Source: Rhodocyclaceae bacterium (lineage in GTDB: Bacteria > Pseudomonadota > Gammaproteobacteria > Burkholderiales > Rhodocyclaceae). Taken from it: a stretch of 45,816 bases of DNA. The notes under the pieces were generated by a model. It had not been told where the DNA came from, did not search any database, and was given only the letters and a program-made list of their open reading frames with translations. Where the stretch lies: assembly GCA_020445805.1 (NCBI GenBank), contig JAGRFX010000010.1:1-45816 (forward strand), written 5' to 3'. This document shows, piece after piece, positions 11,540-20,758 of this stretch (its first letter is position 1; each line of letters begins with the position of its first letter). A program made the position numbers and the translations under genes.

Positions 11540-12042
11540 TGGCCACGACCGAACGCGCCGTCCTGGCGGGCGGCTGCTTCTGGGGCATGCAGGACCTGAT
11601 CCGGCGCCTGCCGGGCGTCGAGGCCACCCGCGTCGGCTACACCGGCGGCGAGGTCCCCAACGCCACCTACCGCAACCACGGCCACCACGCCGAGGGCATC
11701 GAGATCCTGTTCGACCCGGCGGTGCTGAGCTATCGCCGTCTGCTCGAGTTCTTCTTCCAGATCCACGACCCTTCCACCCCCAACCGCCAGGGCAATGACC
11801 GCGGCCCCAGCTACCGCTCGGCCATCTACTACGTGGACGAGGCCCAGCGGCGCGAGGCCCTGGACACCATCGCCGACGTGAATGCCTCGGGCCTGTGGCC
11901 GGGGCCGGTGGTCACCGAGGTGGAGCCGGTCGGGGACTTCTGGGAGGCCGAGCCCGAACACCAGGACTACCTGGAGCGCTTCCCGGGGGGCTACACCTGC
12001 CACTACCCGCGACACGACTGGGTGTTGCCGCGGCGCGGCTAG
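11539..12042 (+). CDS. msrA: Peptide-methionine (S)-S-oxide reductase
   Basis: The 167-residue MsrA reduces S-methionine sulfoxide, complementing MsrB. The catalytic cysteine lies in the hallmark GGCFWGMQD near the N terminus, followed by VGYTGG and the FFQIHDPST and RSAIYY motifs. The segment after YTGGEVPN reads [13 protein letters not shown], where many homologues have a CSGxTGHAE-type sequence, marking a variant subgroup. The start codon overlaps the msrB stop, giving a two-gene oxidative-damage repair operon. A perfect GC hairpin follows the stop. Confidence 0.96.
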   Translation: MATTERAVLAGGCFWGMQDLIRRLPGVEATRVGYTGGEVPNATYRNHGHHAEGIEILFDPAVLSYRRLLEFFFQIHDPSTPNRQGNDRGPSYRSAIYYVDEAQRREALDTIADVNASGLWPGPVVTEVEPVGDFWEAEPEHQDYLERFPGGYTCHYPRHDWVLPRRG

Positions 12043-12052
12043 CGAACGTCCA

Positions 12053-12080
12053 CCGCCCCCCGGGCGAGCCCGGGGGGCGG
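12053..12080 (+). terminator. GC-rich hairpin after msrA
   Basis: A perfect 12-bp inverted repeat (CCGCCCCCCGGG and its complement) with a CGAG loop lies 10 bp after the msrA stop. There is no T-run, so it is either a weak intrinsic terminator or an RNA-stabilising stem. Confidence 0.5.
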
Positions 12081-12244
12081 CCACGGGCGCCGCCTGTCCG
12101 CTCATCTCCTTGTCGGACAAGCCCCCGTAGTCCGGGCGCCGCAGTCGATCGAGGCAAGAAATCCGGCGCTTCCCGGCCCATTGCGGCACGAAGTGCGCAA
12201 TAATTGCTGCAGCGCGACCAGCCGCGAACAGGGGCGCAATCGGC

Positions 12245-15200
12245 GTGGCGAGATCCAGACAATCGGGGGGGGATCCGACCGGGGCCGGCGAGCCTTCGCC
12301 AGCCAAGGAGGCCGAAGTCGTCGCTGGCGACAGCCCCGAAGCGCCGTCGGCCCCCACGTTCCCGATCATTGGCATCGGCGCCTCGGCCGGCGGGCTCGAA
12401 GCCATCGAAGAGCTGTTTCGCCACATGCCGCCCGATACCGGCATCGGCTTCGTGCTGGTCCAGCACCTGGACCCGAACCACAAGAGCATTCTCACTGAAC
12501 TGGTTGCGCGCTTCACCCGCATGCCGGTGCTGGAGGCGAGTTCCGGCCAGGCCATCCAGCCCAATCACGTCTATGTGATCCCGCCCAATCGCGAACTGGC
12601 GATGCTGAACGGCGTGCTGCAGCTGATGGCGCCCAGCTCGCCGCGCCACATGCGGCTCTCGATCGACTACTTCTTTCGCTCGCTGGCCCGCGACCAGGGC
12701 ACCAATGCGGTCTGCATCGTGCTGTCCGGTGCCGGCTCGGACGGTACCCTGGGCCTGCGCGCGATCAAGGGCGAAGGCGGCGCGGCCCTGGTCCAGGCAC
12801 CGGAGACCGCGGCCTACGACAGCATGCCGCGCAGTGCCCTGGGCACGGGTCTGGCAGACGCCGTGCTGGCGCCCCGAGACATGGGGCAGTGGCTCGACGC
12901 CTATGCGCGCCACCTCCCCGACGAAGGCATCGTCGGCCGCCTGCTCAGCGAGCCGGAAGCCAGCAGCGACGTGGACAGGCTGTTCGTGCTGGTGCGCAAC
13001 CGCAGCGGCTACGATTTCTCCCAGTACAAGGAAGGCACGATCGGGCGCCGGATCGAGCGGCGCATCGCGGTCAACCGGGTGGACTCCCTGGCGGCCTACC
13101 TGAACATCCTGCAGAAGAGTCCGGCCGAGCTTGACCGGCTGTGGAAGGACTTCCTGATCAGCGTCACCCAGTTCTTCCGCAACCGCAAGGCCATGGCGGC
13201 GCTGGAGGGCAAGGCCCTGCCGATGCTGCTGGCGGACCATGCCGGCACCGAGCCGATCCGGATCTGGGTGCCGGGCTGTTCGACAGGCGAAGAGGCCTAC
13301 ACCCTGACGATGATGCTCCTCGACCAGTTCGAGCGCGCGGGGGCCAAGCGGCACCTGCAGGTGTTCGCCACGGACATCGACGAAGACGCCCTGCAGACCG
13401 CCCGCCTCGGCATCTATCCGTCGAGCGTCGCCGGCGACGTACCGGCGCGCTACCTGCGGCGCTACTTCCTGAAGCATGCCCAGGGCTTCGAGATGGCCAA
13501 GTCGCTGCGCGGCTCCATCGTCTTCGCACGGCACGACATCACCCGCGATCCGCCCTTTTCTCGCATCGACCTGATCAGCTGCCGCAACGTCCTGATCTAC
13601 ATGCAGGCACCCTTGCAGGCCCGCGTGCTCGATACCTTGTCCTATGCATTGCGACCGAAGGGCATGCTCTTCCTCGGCAGCTCGGAGAGCATCGGCAAGT
13701 TCTCCCACCTCTACGAATCGGTCGACCGACGCGCCCGGATCTTCAAGCGGCACGGCATGGGGTCGAACGGTTATCGGCCCATACCCGCATTTCCGCGCCG
13801 GCAACTGGTGGATCCGCCGCGGCCCGGACCGTCCGCAGCCGAGGCCGCCGACGACGAACTCGAGTACCTGACCCACAGCGCGCTTCTGAAGGAGCACACG
13901 CCGGTCTGCGTGGTGGTCGATGATCGCAATGCGGTGCTCTTCATCCACGGGCGCGCGGGGACCTTCCTCGAGCCCGCGGCCGGTCGCGCCAGCATGAACG
14001 TGCTGAAGATGGCGCGCGAGGGGCTGCGCGTCGAACTGGCCAGCGCCTTGCGCGAGGTGGCCAAGCACCCGCAGGTGCGACGCGTCGAGCGGCTCCGCGT
14101 GCGCGCCGAGGACGGCAGCGAGCGCCGCGTTGCCCTGACCGTCCGGCCGCTCCCCGGTGATCTCCCCAAGCCGGGCGCCTTCATGATCCTGTTCGAGGAC
14201 GGCGGGATCATCGACCATTCGGACGTCGAAGGTGTAGCGGCCACCGAGAGCGGGCCGGCGCACAGCCGGCGGATCACCCAGCTCGAGCGCGAACTCGCCG
14301 AGAACCGCGAGAATCTCCAGAACGCCAACGAGGAGCTGGAGACCAGCAACGAGGAGCTGCAGTCCACGATCGAAGAGCTCCAGTCCTCCAACGAAGAGCT
14401 GATGACCTCCCAGGAGGAGCTCAGCTCGATCAACGAGGAGCTCCAGACGGTCAACGTGGAGCTGGAAGACAAGATCCGGCAGCTCGAAGCCACCACCGAC
14501 GACCTGGAAAATCTGCTTCTCAGCACCGAACTGGGCACGATCTTCCTGGATGTCGATCTGAACGTGCGCCGATTCACACCGGCCGCGACGCGGGTGATCA
14601 ACCTGATCAGCACCGATATCGGCCGCCCCATCGACCATATCGTCCACAAGCTGGAGTACGACGGGCTGGTCGCCGACGCCGAACAGGTGCTCAACTCCCT
14701 GGAACCCACCAGCCGCGAGCTGCGGACCAAGGACGGGGTCTGGTACTCGCTCCGGATCACGGTCTATCGCGCGGGCAACAACGCGGTCGCGGGGGTCGTG
14801 CTGACCTTCATCGATCGCACCGAGCAGGTGCTCGCCGCCCAGCGCTTCCAGCAGTTGCTCGAGTTGCTGCCGGACGCAACCCTCCTCTCCAATGCCCAGG
14901 GCGAGATTGTCCAGGTCAATCAGTTGGCGGAACGGCTGTTCGGCTATCCACAGGGTGCGCTACTGGGCCAGCCGATCGAGATCCTGGTCCCCGAAGACCT
15001 GCACGTACTCCACGAACAGCAGCGGCGACAATACTACCGCAAGCCCCAGGCCCGCCCGATGGGCCGACCCGGACTGCAGCTGGCGGCCGTCCGGCATGAC
15101 GGCAGCACCTTCCCCGCCGACATCGCGATCGGGCCCATACCGAACGCGGCAGGCTCGCTCTACGTGGCCACCATACGGAATTCGGTGGAACGTCGACGCG

Positions 15201-15718
15201 AGACGCTGGCGATCCGCCGTGCCCACCAGACCCTCGAGGCCTTTGCCAGGTGGAACGAGGCCCGCTTCGTCACCGGCGCCGACGGCGACCGGGCCCTGGA
15301 GCTCCTCTGTCACCAGCTGGCCGACGTGGAAGGCAATGGCCGCTGCTGGGTCAGCCTGGTGGAGCCGGGCGGAACACCGGGCACCCGACTGGCCGCCCAC
15401 GGAGGCTTCACGCCGACGCAGGCCACGATCCTGCACGCGGGTTGGGGTGACCCGGGTGAGGCCCGGTCACCCCTGCCGCTCGACCTCAGGGGCGGCACGG
15501 GCCTGCCCGAAGCGCTGAAGCTCGCGGCGGCTGGCTGGGGCTGCCATACCTTGCTGGCGGTGCCGCTGGCGATCGGCGAGCGACGCCTCGGCTTCATCGC
15601 GATCTGTGCCAGCGAGCCCTCGGCCTTCGATGCCGCGGAGCAGGCGCAACTCGACATGCTGGCGCGCACCCTGGCGCACATGCTGGGGCTGCGCCATGCC
15701 AGCGGAGGGAAAGCGTGA
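12245..15718 (+). CDS. CheB-CheR-PAS-GAF signalling protein without kinase domain
   Basis: The 1,157-residue protein starts at a GTG. It has a CheB methylesterase domain (38-230; Ser47 in GASAGG, His74 in QHLDP, Asp166 in SGAGSDGT), a CheR methyltransferase domain (235-510; VPGCSTGEEAYT, DLISCRNVLIYM) and a PAS-like segment. A coiled coil of EELQ/NEEL heptads (676-758) precedes two PAS domains (about 760-985), and the C terminus looks like a GAF domain (about 1000-1150; HTLLAVPLAIGERRLGFIAI). Unlike the larger paralogue at 3142-8139 it has no HisKA, ATPase or receiver, so output must come from the CheB/CheR activities or a partner. The stop overlaps an 18-codon leader ORF leading to the GGDEF-EAL gene, so the two are probably co-expressed. 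Confidence 0.92.
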   Translation: MARSRQSGGDPTGAGEPSPAKEAEVVAGDSPEAPSAPTFPIIGIGASAGGLEAIEELFRHMPPDTGIGFVLVQHLDPNHKSILTELVARFTRMPVLEASSGQAIQPNHVYVIPPNRELAMLNGVLQLMAPSSPRHMRLSIDYFFRSLARDQGTNAVCIVLSGAGSDGTLGLRAIKGEGGAALVQAPETAAYDSMPRSALGTGLADAVLAPRDMGQWLDAYARHLPDEGIVGRLLSEPEASSDVDRLFVLVRNRSGYDFSQYKEGTIGRRIERRIAVNRVDSLAAYLNILQKSPAELDRLWKDFLISVTQFFRNRKAMAALEGKALPMLLADHAGTEPIRIWVPGCSTGEEAYTLTMMLLDQFERAGAKRHLQVFATDIDEDALQTARLGIYPSSVAGDVPARYLRRYFLKHAQGFEMAKSLRGSIVFARHDITRDPPFSRIDLISCRNVLIYMQAPLQARVLDTLSYALRPKGMLFLGSSESIGKFSHLYESVDRRARIFKRHGMGSNGYRPIPAFPRRQLVDPPRPGPSAAEAADDELEYLTHSALLKEHTPVCVVVDDRNAVLFIHGRAGTFLEPAAGRASMNVLKMAREGLRVELASALREVAKHPQVRRVERLRVRAEDGSERRVALTVRPLPGDLPKPGAFMILFEDGGIIDHSDVEGVAATESGPAHSRRITQLERELAENRENLQNANEELETSNEELQSTIEELQSSNEELMTSQEELSSINEELQTVNVELEDKIRQLEATTDDLENLLLSTELGTIFLDVDLNVRRFTPAATRVINLISTDIGRPIDHIVHKLEYDGLVADAEQVLNSLEPTSRELRTKDGVWYSLRITVYRAGNNAVAGVVLTFIDRTEQVLAAQRFQQLLELLPDATLLSNAQGEIVQVNQLAERLFGYPQGALLGQPIEILVPEDLHVLHEQQRRQYYRKPQARPMGRPGLQLAAVRHDGSTFPADIAIGPIPNAAGSLYVATIRNSVERRRETLAIRRAHQTLEAFARWNEARFVTGADGDRALELLCHQLADVEGNGRCWVSLVEPGGTPGTRLAAHGGFTPTQATILHAGWGDPGEARSPLPLDLRGGTGLPEALKLAAAGWGCHTLLAVPLAIGERRLGFIAICASEPSAFDAAEQAQLDMLARTLAHMLGLRHASGGKA

Positions 15719-15774
15719 TGCGCGCCAGCCCCGTCCACCTCGTGCGCTCGGGCGCCGATCGGCCCGGTACCTGA
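15718..15774 (+). CDS. Possible 18-residue coupling/leader peptide
   Basis: An ATG overlaps the stop of the CheB-CheR gene (TGATG) and follows a strong GGAGGG site. The frame encodes MRASPVHLVRSGADRPGT and stops 2 bp before the GGDEF-EAL start at 15777, which has no clear ribosome binding site. This fits translational coupling by re-initiation. It may equally be a chance frame; the peptide resembles nothing I know. Confidence 0.3.
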   Translation: MRASPVHLVRSGADRPGT

Positions 15775-15776
15775 CG

Positions 15777-17681
15777 ATGGACGAGCGCACACGCCCTCCC
15801 CGCGCGGCCAAGGACCTGCGCAAGCGCGCCGAGGCGTCCCTCGAAGCCTCCGACGAGCGCATGGCCGGAATGTCCGAAGCCGAGATCCGTCGGCTGGCCC
15901 ACGAGCTGCAGGTGCACCAGATCGAACTGCAGATGCAGAACGAGGACCTGCGCGAGGCCCAGGCCCAGCTCGAGCAATCCCGGGACCGCTACAACGACCT
16001 CTACGAGCACGCGCCGGTGGGCTATCTCACGCTCAGCGCCAAGCTGCAGGTGCGGGAGGCCAACCTGACCGTCGCGGCGCAGCTCGGGCTCGAGAAGCGC
16101 GCGCTGATCGGTCGGCGCTTCAGCGATCTCGTGGCGCCGGCGTCCCAGAGCCAGATGCACCTGGAGTGGCGCTCCGCCCTCGCCAACGATGTGCACCACA
16201 TCGACATGGAGCTGGAGATGCGCCGGGGCGACGGCAGCACGCTGTTCGTGCAGCTCTCCTGCATGCGTGAACGCGGCGGCACGCCTGACGACACGACCTA
16301 CCGCTGTGCCCTGACCGACGTCTCGGCCCGCCGCGAGGTCGAGAACCTGCGGCTCGAGTCGGCCCGTCAGATGGAATTCATGGCCCATCACGACGCCCTG
16401 ACCGGCCTCGGCAACCGCGCCATGTTCCAGAAGCGGGTCAGCCACGCCCTGACGCGCGCCCAGCGCCAGAAGCGCGACGTGGCCCTGCTCTACCTCGACC
16501 TGGACGGCTTCAAGCAGGTCAATGACAGCTTCGGCCACGAAGTGGGCGACCAGTTGCTGATCGCGGCGGCCCAGCGCCTGCTGGCCTGCGTGCGGGCCGA
16601 AGACATCCTGGCCCGCCTCGGCGGCGACGAGTTCGGCATCGTGCTCGAGGAGGTCTCCGAGGCCTGGGGCGCGGCGCTCGTGGCCGACAAGGTCATCGAT
16701 GCCCTCACCGCCCCCTTCCTCATCGACGGTCGGGAACTGATCCTGGGCGTGAGCGTCGGCGTCTGCCTGTTCCCGACCGATGGCAAGGACGCGTCCGAAC
16801 TGATCCGCAACGCCGACATCGCCATGTACCAGGCCAAACACCACGGCGGCAATGTCGTCCAGTTCTATACCCCGGCCCTCAGCGATGCCGTGCGTGCCCG
16901 GGTCGACACCGAGTCGGCCCTGAGGCGCGCCATCGAAGGGGGCGAGCTGGAGATTTTCTACCAGCCCATGATGGCGCTTGCGACCCAGCACATCGTCGGC
17001 GCGGAAGCGCTTCTGCGCTGGCGCGACCCCCGCCGGGGCCTGCTGCTGCCCGACCGTTTCCTGCCGGTGGCGGAGCTCTCCGGCCTCATCGTGCAGGTCG
17101 GCAACTGCGTGATCGACGAGGTCTGCCGCCAGATCGCCGCGTGGCAACAGCAGCGCCTCTCGATCCCTCGCATTTCGGTCAATGTCTCGGCAAGGCAGTG
17201 TGCGAACGGCGAGGTGGTGGACGTGCTGGCGGCCGCCCTGGCCCGCCATGGCGTGGCCGCCAGCGCCCTCGACGTGGAGATCACCGAGAGCTGCTATCTC
17301 GACAAGTCGGCCATCACCACCGTCCTGCCGGCGCTGCGCGATATCGGCGTGTCCCTGACCATCGACGATTTTGGCACCGGCTACGCCAGCCTGGCCTCCC
17401 TGCGGCACGTACCGGTCACGACCATCAAGATCGACCGCGCCTTCGTGGCCGAAATCCGCGACGCCAGCAGCGACGGCGCCATCGCCCGCGCCGTGGTGGC
17501 ACTCGGGGAAAGCCAGGGCCTGCGGGTGATCGCCGAAGGGGTCGAGGACGCCACGCAGCTGGCGGCCCTGGGCGCCATGGGCTGCGAGGTCTGCCAGGGC
17601 TTCCTGATCGCGGCACCGATGCCGGCCGACCACTTTGCCACCTGGCTCGCCGACAATCAGGCCCGCGTCGACACGCCCTGA
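15777..17681 (+). CDS. PAS-GGDEF-EAL cyclic-di-GMP enzyme
   Basis: A 634-residue protein with a charged N-terminal helix region (10-70; ELQVHQIELQMQNEDL), a PAS domain (about 70-185), GGDEF (195-365) and EAL (380-630). The diguanylate cyclase motif is intact (GGDEF, 282-286), with an inhibitory-site RAED (273-276) five residues upstream, as expected for product-inhibited cyclases. The EAL motif (410-412) and the DDFGTGYASL loop are intact, so phosphodiesterase activity is also likely. No membrane segment or signal peptide is visible. It follows the CheB-CheR-PAS-GAF gene closely and is probably its partner. The ATG at 15777 gives a natural N terminus but lacks a ribosome binding site; see the leader ORF. 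Confidence 0.93.
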   Translation: MDERTRPPRAAKDLRKRAEASLEASDERMAGMSEAEIRRLAHELQVHQIELQMQNEDLREAQAQLEQSRDRYNDLYEHAPVGYLTLSAKLQVREANLTVAAQLGLEKRALIGRRFSDLVAPASQSQMHLEWRSALANDVHHIDMELEMRRGDGSTLFVQLSCMRERGGTPDDTTYRCALTDVSARREVENLRLESARQMEFMAHHDALTGLGNRAMFQKRVSHALTRAQRQKRDVALLYLDLDGFKQVNDSFGHEVGDQLLIAAAQRLLACVRAEDILARLGGDEFGIVLEEVSEAWGAALVADKVIDALTAPFLIDGRELILGVSVGVCLFPTDGKDASELIRNADIAMYQAKHHGGNVVQFYTPALSDAVRARVDTESALRRAIEGGELEIFYQPMMALATQHIVGAEALLRWRDPRRGLLLPDRFLPVAELSGLIVQVGNCVIDEVCRQIAAWQQQRLSIPRISVNVSARQCANGEVVDVLAAALARHGVAASALDVEITESCYLDKSAITTVLPALRDIGVSLTIDDFGTGYASLASLRHVPVTTIKIDRAFVAEIRDASSDGAIARAVVALGESQGLRVIAEGVEDATQLAALGAMGCEVCQGFLIAAPMPADHFATWLADNQARVDTP

Positions 17682-17699
17682 GACCGCCAGGGCGCAGGC

Positions 17700-18281
17700 T
17701 CAGCGCCAGGGGTAGGCCTCGACCGCGGCCCCGTCGATGCGATAGCCGGCCGCACCCATCTCGGTAACCTTGCCGCTCGCCCGCAGGCGGCCGATCACCC
17801 ACACCGGATACATGGCCAGCTTTTCCGCGATGGGATTGGCAGGCATGACATGCACCACCTGGTTCGAGGGCGGCGGCGGCACGTGGATGCAGGCACCGAA
17901 GTACGGCACCAGCAGGAATTCGCGCACGGTGCGCTCGTCCCCCTCCAGGGCCACCACGAAGCCGGGCAGCCGGACGCGCTGGCCGTCCAGGCTTGCCACC
18001 ACGGGCGCCTTGTCCCACTCGGCGCGCAACTGCTCGAGCAGGGCGTTGGCGCGGGGGTCGCCGTCCTTCATGTCGTCGAAGCCGGCGTCATCGAGTAATT
18101 GGCGCGGGTTCCAGTCGGCCGGCACCAGGTCGTCCCAGACGAGGTCGCGCACCCCGGCCGGCGGCGGATGGGCCACCTCCGGGCGCAGCTTCTCGCCCAC
18201 CGCGTAGTCGCCCCCCTGGGCCGCCACCGGCCCGCCCAGCACGCTGGCCGCGAGTGCCAGCGCCATCGCCATCGTCTTCAT
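17700..18281 (-). CDS. DUF3299-family secreted protein, last gene of the zinc operon
   Basis: The 193-residue protein has a signal peptide (MKTMAMALALAASVLGGPVAAQ), so it is periplasmic or outer-membrane associated. The mature part matches DUF3299: WDDLVPADW near the start, VRLPGFVVALEGD, then FLLVPYFGACIHVPPPPSNQ and YPVWVIGRL. Such proteins often accompany a LolD/FtsX-type ABC pair and a ZrgA-like protein. The ACIHVPPPP segment could bind a ligand or metal, but its function is unknown. The ATG at 18281 follows GAGGTGG, which overlaps the end of the permease gene 7 bp upstream; a GTG at 18287 is the alternative. It is convergent with the GGDEF-EAL gene. Confidence 0.85.
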   Translation of the reverse strand: MKTMAMALALAASVLGGPVAAQGGDYAVGEKLRPEVAHPPPAGVRDLVWDDLVPADWNPRQLLDDAGFDDMKDGDPRANALLEQLRAEWDKAPVVASLDGQRVRLPGFVVALEGDERTVREFLLVPYFGACIHVPPPPSNQVVHVMPANPIAEKLAMYPVWVIGRLRASGKVTEMGAAGYRIDGAAVEAYPWR

Positions 18282-18288
18282 CGCCACC

Positions 18289-19551
18289 TCAGATCCGTAT
18301 CGTCATGCCATCGGCCAGGCTCAGGCGGTAGGCCCGCCAGGCCGGCACGAGGCTCGCCACCAGGGCCGCCGCAACGACGGCGGCCAGCCACAGCCACTCC
18401 CGCGGCTGCAGGCCCTGGAACACCAATACCAGCCCGAAGCGCGCTTCCAGCCACGGGCCCAGCGCGCCCGTCAGGGTGAACAGCAGCACCGCGCCCAGTC
18501 CGCAGCCGGCCAGCGCCAGAAGGAGGCTTTCGCCCGCCAGCAGCAGGAACACGTCGCGGGGGCCGGCACCCAGCGCGCGCAGGATCGCCAGTTCCCGCCG
18601 CCGCTCGCCCAGGCTCGCCACCAGCACGGCCACCAGGCCGGCCAGCCCCACCGCCACCACCAGCGCCGAGATCGCCAGCAGGGCCTGCTCGGCCACCGCC
18701 ATCAGACCCCACAGCTGCTGCAGCGTGGCGCCGGGCAGGATCGCCAGCAGCGGCTCGCCCTTGTACTCGTTCACGTAGCGCTGCATCCTGAACACGCTGG
18801 CGCGCGTCTTCAGGCCCACCAGCGCCGCAGTCACCCGCCTGGGCGACAGGTCGAACCTGCGGGTCTCCTCGGCCGTGAGCCCCAGCCCCGGAATGGGCGC
18901 CCCGCCCGACCAGTCCAGGTGGATGGCCTCGATGGCCGCGAGGCCCACATGCACCGTGCGGTCCACCGGCGTGCCCGTGCGGGCCAGGATGCCCACCACG
19001 GTGAAGGGCTTGTCGGCGTGCTCGGCGAGGCTGGCGGTGCCGGCACCGTGGGCCAGCACGATCCGCTCGCCCAGCCGATAGCCCAGCGCCTCCGCCACCT
19101 CGGCGCCCAGCACGGCCTCGAACACCCCCTCGAACGGGCGCCCCTCCGCAAAGGCCAGCGAGCGCCGGTCCGCGTACTGGTAATGCGCGAAGTAGCGCCC
19201 GTCGGTGCCCAGCACCCGGAAGCCCCGGTGCGAATCGCCCAGCGACAGGGGCACGACCCACTTGACCAGCGGCTGTGCCGCGATGGCCTCGAGGCTCGAC
19301 CAGGCGATGTCGCTGGTGGCGTCGCCGATGCGGAACACCGAGTACAGCAGCAGCGGCACCGGCCCGCTGCGCGCGCCGACGATCAGGTCGGCGCCCGACA
19401 GGGTGTTGGCGAAGCCACTTCGAGCGTCGCTGCGCAGTCGCTCGACCCCCAGCAGCAGGGTCACTGCGAGCGCAATCGACACCACAGCCAGCCCCACCGA
19501 CAAGCGCCGGTTGGCCATGCTGCGGGTGGTCAGCCACAGCCACGCCCTCAT
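18289..19551 (-). CDS. FtsX/MacB-type ABC transporter permease
   Basis: A 420-residue membrane protein. One transmembrane helix near the N terminus (LSVGLAVVSIALAVTLLLGV) is followed by a periplasmic domain of about 200 residues (SGADLIVGARSGP onward). Three helices follow in the last 130 residues, with the family signature SLGERRRELAILRALGAGPRDVF. This is the topology of MacB/LolE/FtsX permeases, which act on periplasmic or envelope substrates rather than forming an uptake channel. The start overlaps the stop of the ATPase gene (ATGA). In this operon it presumably works with that ATPase and the DUF3299 protein in a zinc-related envelope function. The substrate is not known. Confidence 0.9.
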   Translation of the reverse strand: MRAWLWLTTRSMANRRLSVGLAVVSIALAVTLLLGVERLRSDARSGFANTLSGADLIVGARSGPVPLLLYSVFRIGDATSDIAWSSLEAIAAQPLVKWVVPLSLGDSHRGFRVLGTDGRYFAHYQYADRRSLAFAEGRPFEGVFEAVLGAEVAEALGYRLGERIVLAHGAGTASLAEHADKPFTVVGILARTGTPVDRTVHVGLAAIEAIHLDWSGGAPIPGLGLTAEETRRFDLSPRRVTAALVGLKTRASVFRMQRYVNEYKGEPLLAILPGATLQQLWGLMAVAEQALLAISALVVAVGLAGLVAVLVASLGERRRELAILRALGAGPRDVFLLLAGESLLLALAGCGLGAVLLFTLTGALGPWLEARFGLVLVFQGLQPREWLWLAAVVAAALVASLVPAWRAYRLSLADGMTIRI

Positions 19552-20240
19552 GACGCGCCCTCCGGACGGTTGATGTCCGTCAGGCGCACGCAGCGATCGA
19601 AACGCCCGGCCAGTGACAGGTCGTGGCTGACGAACAGCAGCGCGCTGCCGCTGGCCTGGCATTCGCCGAGGAGCAGGTCCACAAAACCCGCCTGGCGTTC
19701 GGCGTCGAGGGCCGACGTCGGCTCATCGGCGATCACCAGGCCGGGACGACCGATCAGCGCCCGCGCCGCGGCCACCCGCTGCTGTTGGCCCACCGACAGG
19801 GCAGCCGCCGGACGCGCCAGGAGGGACGGGTCGAGATCGAGCCGCGCCGCCAGCCGCCGCGCCTCCGCCGCCACCTCGCCCGCGTGCTCGCGACGCCGGC
19901 GCGAGAAGCGGCAGGCCAGCCCGATGTTGTCGAGCGCCGACAGATAGGGCAGCAGGTTGGAAAGCTGGAAAATGATGCCCAGGTGATCGGCGCGGAAGCG
20001 GTCGCGGGCGGACGCCCCGAGGGCGGCGGTGTCCGTGCCGAGCACCCGCAGGCGGCCTTCGTCCGGCATTAGTAGGCCCCCGATCAGGGACAGCAAGGTG
20101 CTCTTGCCGCTGCCGCTCGGGCCGTGCAGGAACACGGCCTCCCCGGCGCCGATGCCGAACTGCTCGATGGCAAGACAGGGCGGCTGGCCCGGCCAGGCAA
20201 AGCGCAGGCCGGCGATATCGAGCGCAGACGTGCCGCTCAT
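19548..20240 (-). CDS. ABC transporter ATP-binding protein (LolD/MacB type)
   Basis: A 230-residue nucleotide-binding subunit with Walker A GPSGSGKST, signature LSVGQQQR (a variant of LSGGQ), Walker B LVIADEPTSALD and switch His in FVSHD. It lies between the ZrgA-like gene and the FtsX-type permease, overlapping both by 4 bp (ATGA), so the permease is its obvious partner. It is the only ATPase in the operon. Either it also energises the ZnuB-like permease, or a ZnuC is encoded elsewhere. Sequence type favours the FtsX partner (inference). Confidence 0.92.
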   Translation of the reverse strand: MSGTSALDIAGLRFAWPGQPPCLAIEQFGIGAGEAVFLHGPSGSGKSTLLSLIGGLLMPDEGRLRVLGTDTAALGASARDRFRADHLGIIFQLSNLLPYLSALDNIGLACRFSRRRREHAGEVAAEARRLAARLDLDPSLLARPAAALSVGQQQRVAAARALIGRPGLVIADEPTSALDAERQAGFVDLLLGECQASGSALLFVSHDLSLAGRFDRCVRLTDINRPEGAS

Positions 20241-20758
20241 CGCAGCTCGACCCGGCCACGGCCCGCCGGCAAGGTTGACGCCCCCTGCCCCGCCGGCCCC
20301 ACGAACACCGCCTCGACCCGCTCGAGATGCGGAAAGCGCTCATCCAGCCGGATGACGATCGCGGTGAGTGCGTCCGCCTCGGCGCAGTCGAACTGCCAGG
20401 CCGCATCCACATCGGCGTGGGCATCCTCGCCGGCATCGCCCTGATGTTCGGCGAAGGGGTCCGGGACCTTTGCGGACTGCAGCCGGCACCGCGCAGCCGG
20501 GCTCGGCTCGATGAGGCGCGCGGGCTCCAGCAGCGCCACGCGAGCGCTCTCCAGCGCCGCCCGCTCCTCGCCATTGCGCGGGCGGTGCTCGAAGCCGACC
20601 AGGCCGTCGAGCGGCGCGGACAGGCGCAGCTCGAGGCGCGATCCGTCGACCGCGATCTCCAGTTCGGCGCGGCCGTGTTCGTGGGCACCGGCCGCCAGGA
20701 CCGCTGCCGGCACAGCGCACGACAGCAGGAAGGAAAACAGCCACTTCGCAATACTCAT
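20237..20758 (-). CDS. zrgA: ZrgA-like (DUF2796) periplasmic zinc-binding protein
   Basis: The 173-residue protein has a signal peptide ending near AAVLAAG, so it is periplasmic. The mature N terminus reads AHEHGRAELEIAVDG, characteristic of the DUF2796/ZrgA family, which belongs to a zinc-regulated uptake system in Vibrio cholerae. A His/Asp/Glu-rich linker at about residues 104-120 (EHQGDAGEDAHADVD) is a plausible metal-binding segment. The C-terminal half carries IVIRLDERFPHLERVEAVFVGP, also typical. Both ends overlap neighbours by ATGA (znuB upstream, ABC ATPase downstream). A role in capturing or handing over zinc in the periplasm is inferred. Confidence 0.85.
   Translation of the reverse strand: MSIAKWLFSFLLSCAVPAAVLAAGAHEHGRAELEIAVDGSRLELRLSAPLDGLVGFEHRPRNGEERAALESARVALLEPARLIEPSPAARCRLQSAKVPDPFAEHQGDAGEDAHADVDAAWQFDCAEADALTAIVIRLDERFPHLERVEAVFVGPAGQGASTLPAGRGRVELR

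Noticed and set aside
11912-14647. Long leftward open frame opposite the CheB-CheR-PAS-GAF gene
   Set aside because: Antisense shadow of a clear multi-domain gene; no recognisable motif.
15594-17633. Long leftward open frame opposite the GGDEF-EAL gene
   Set aside because: Antisense shadow; the forward frame has intact GGDEF and EAL motifs.
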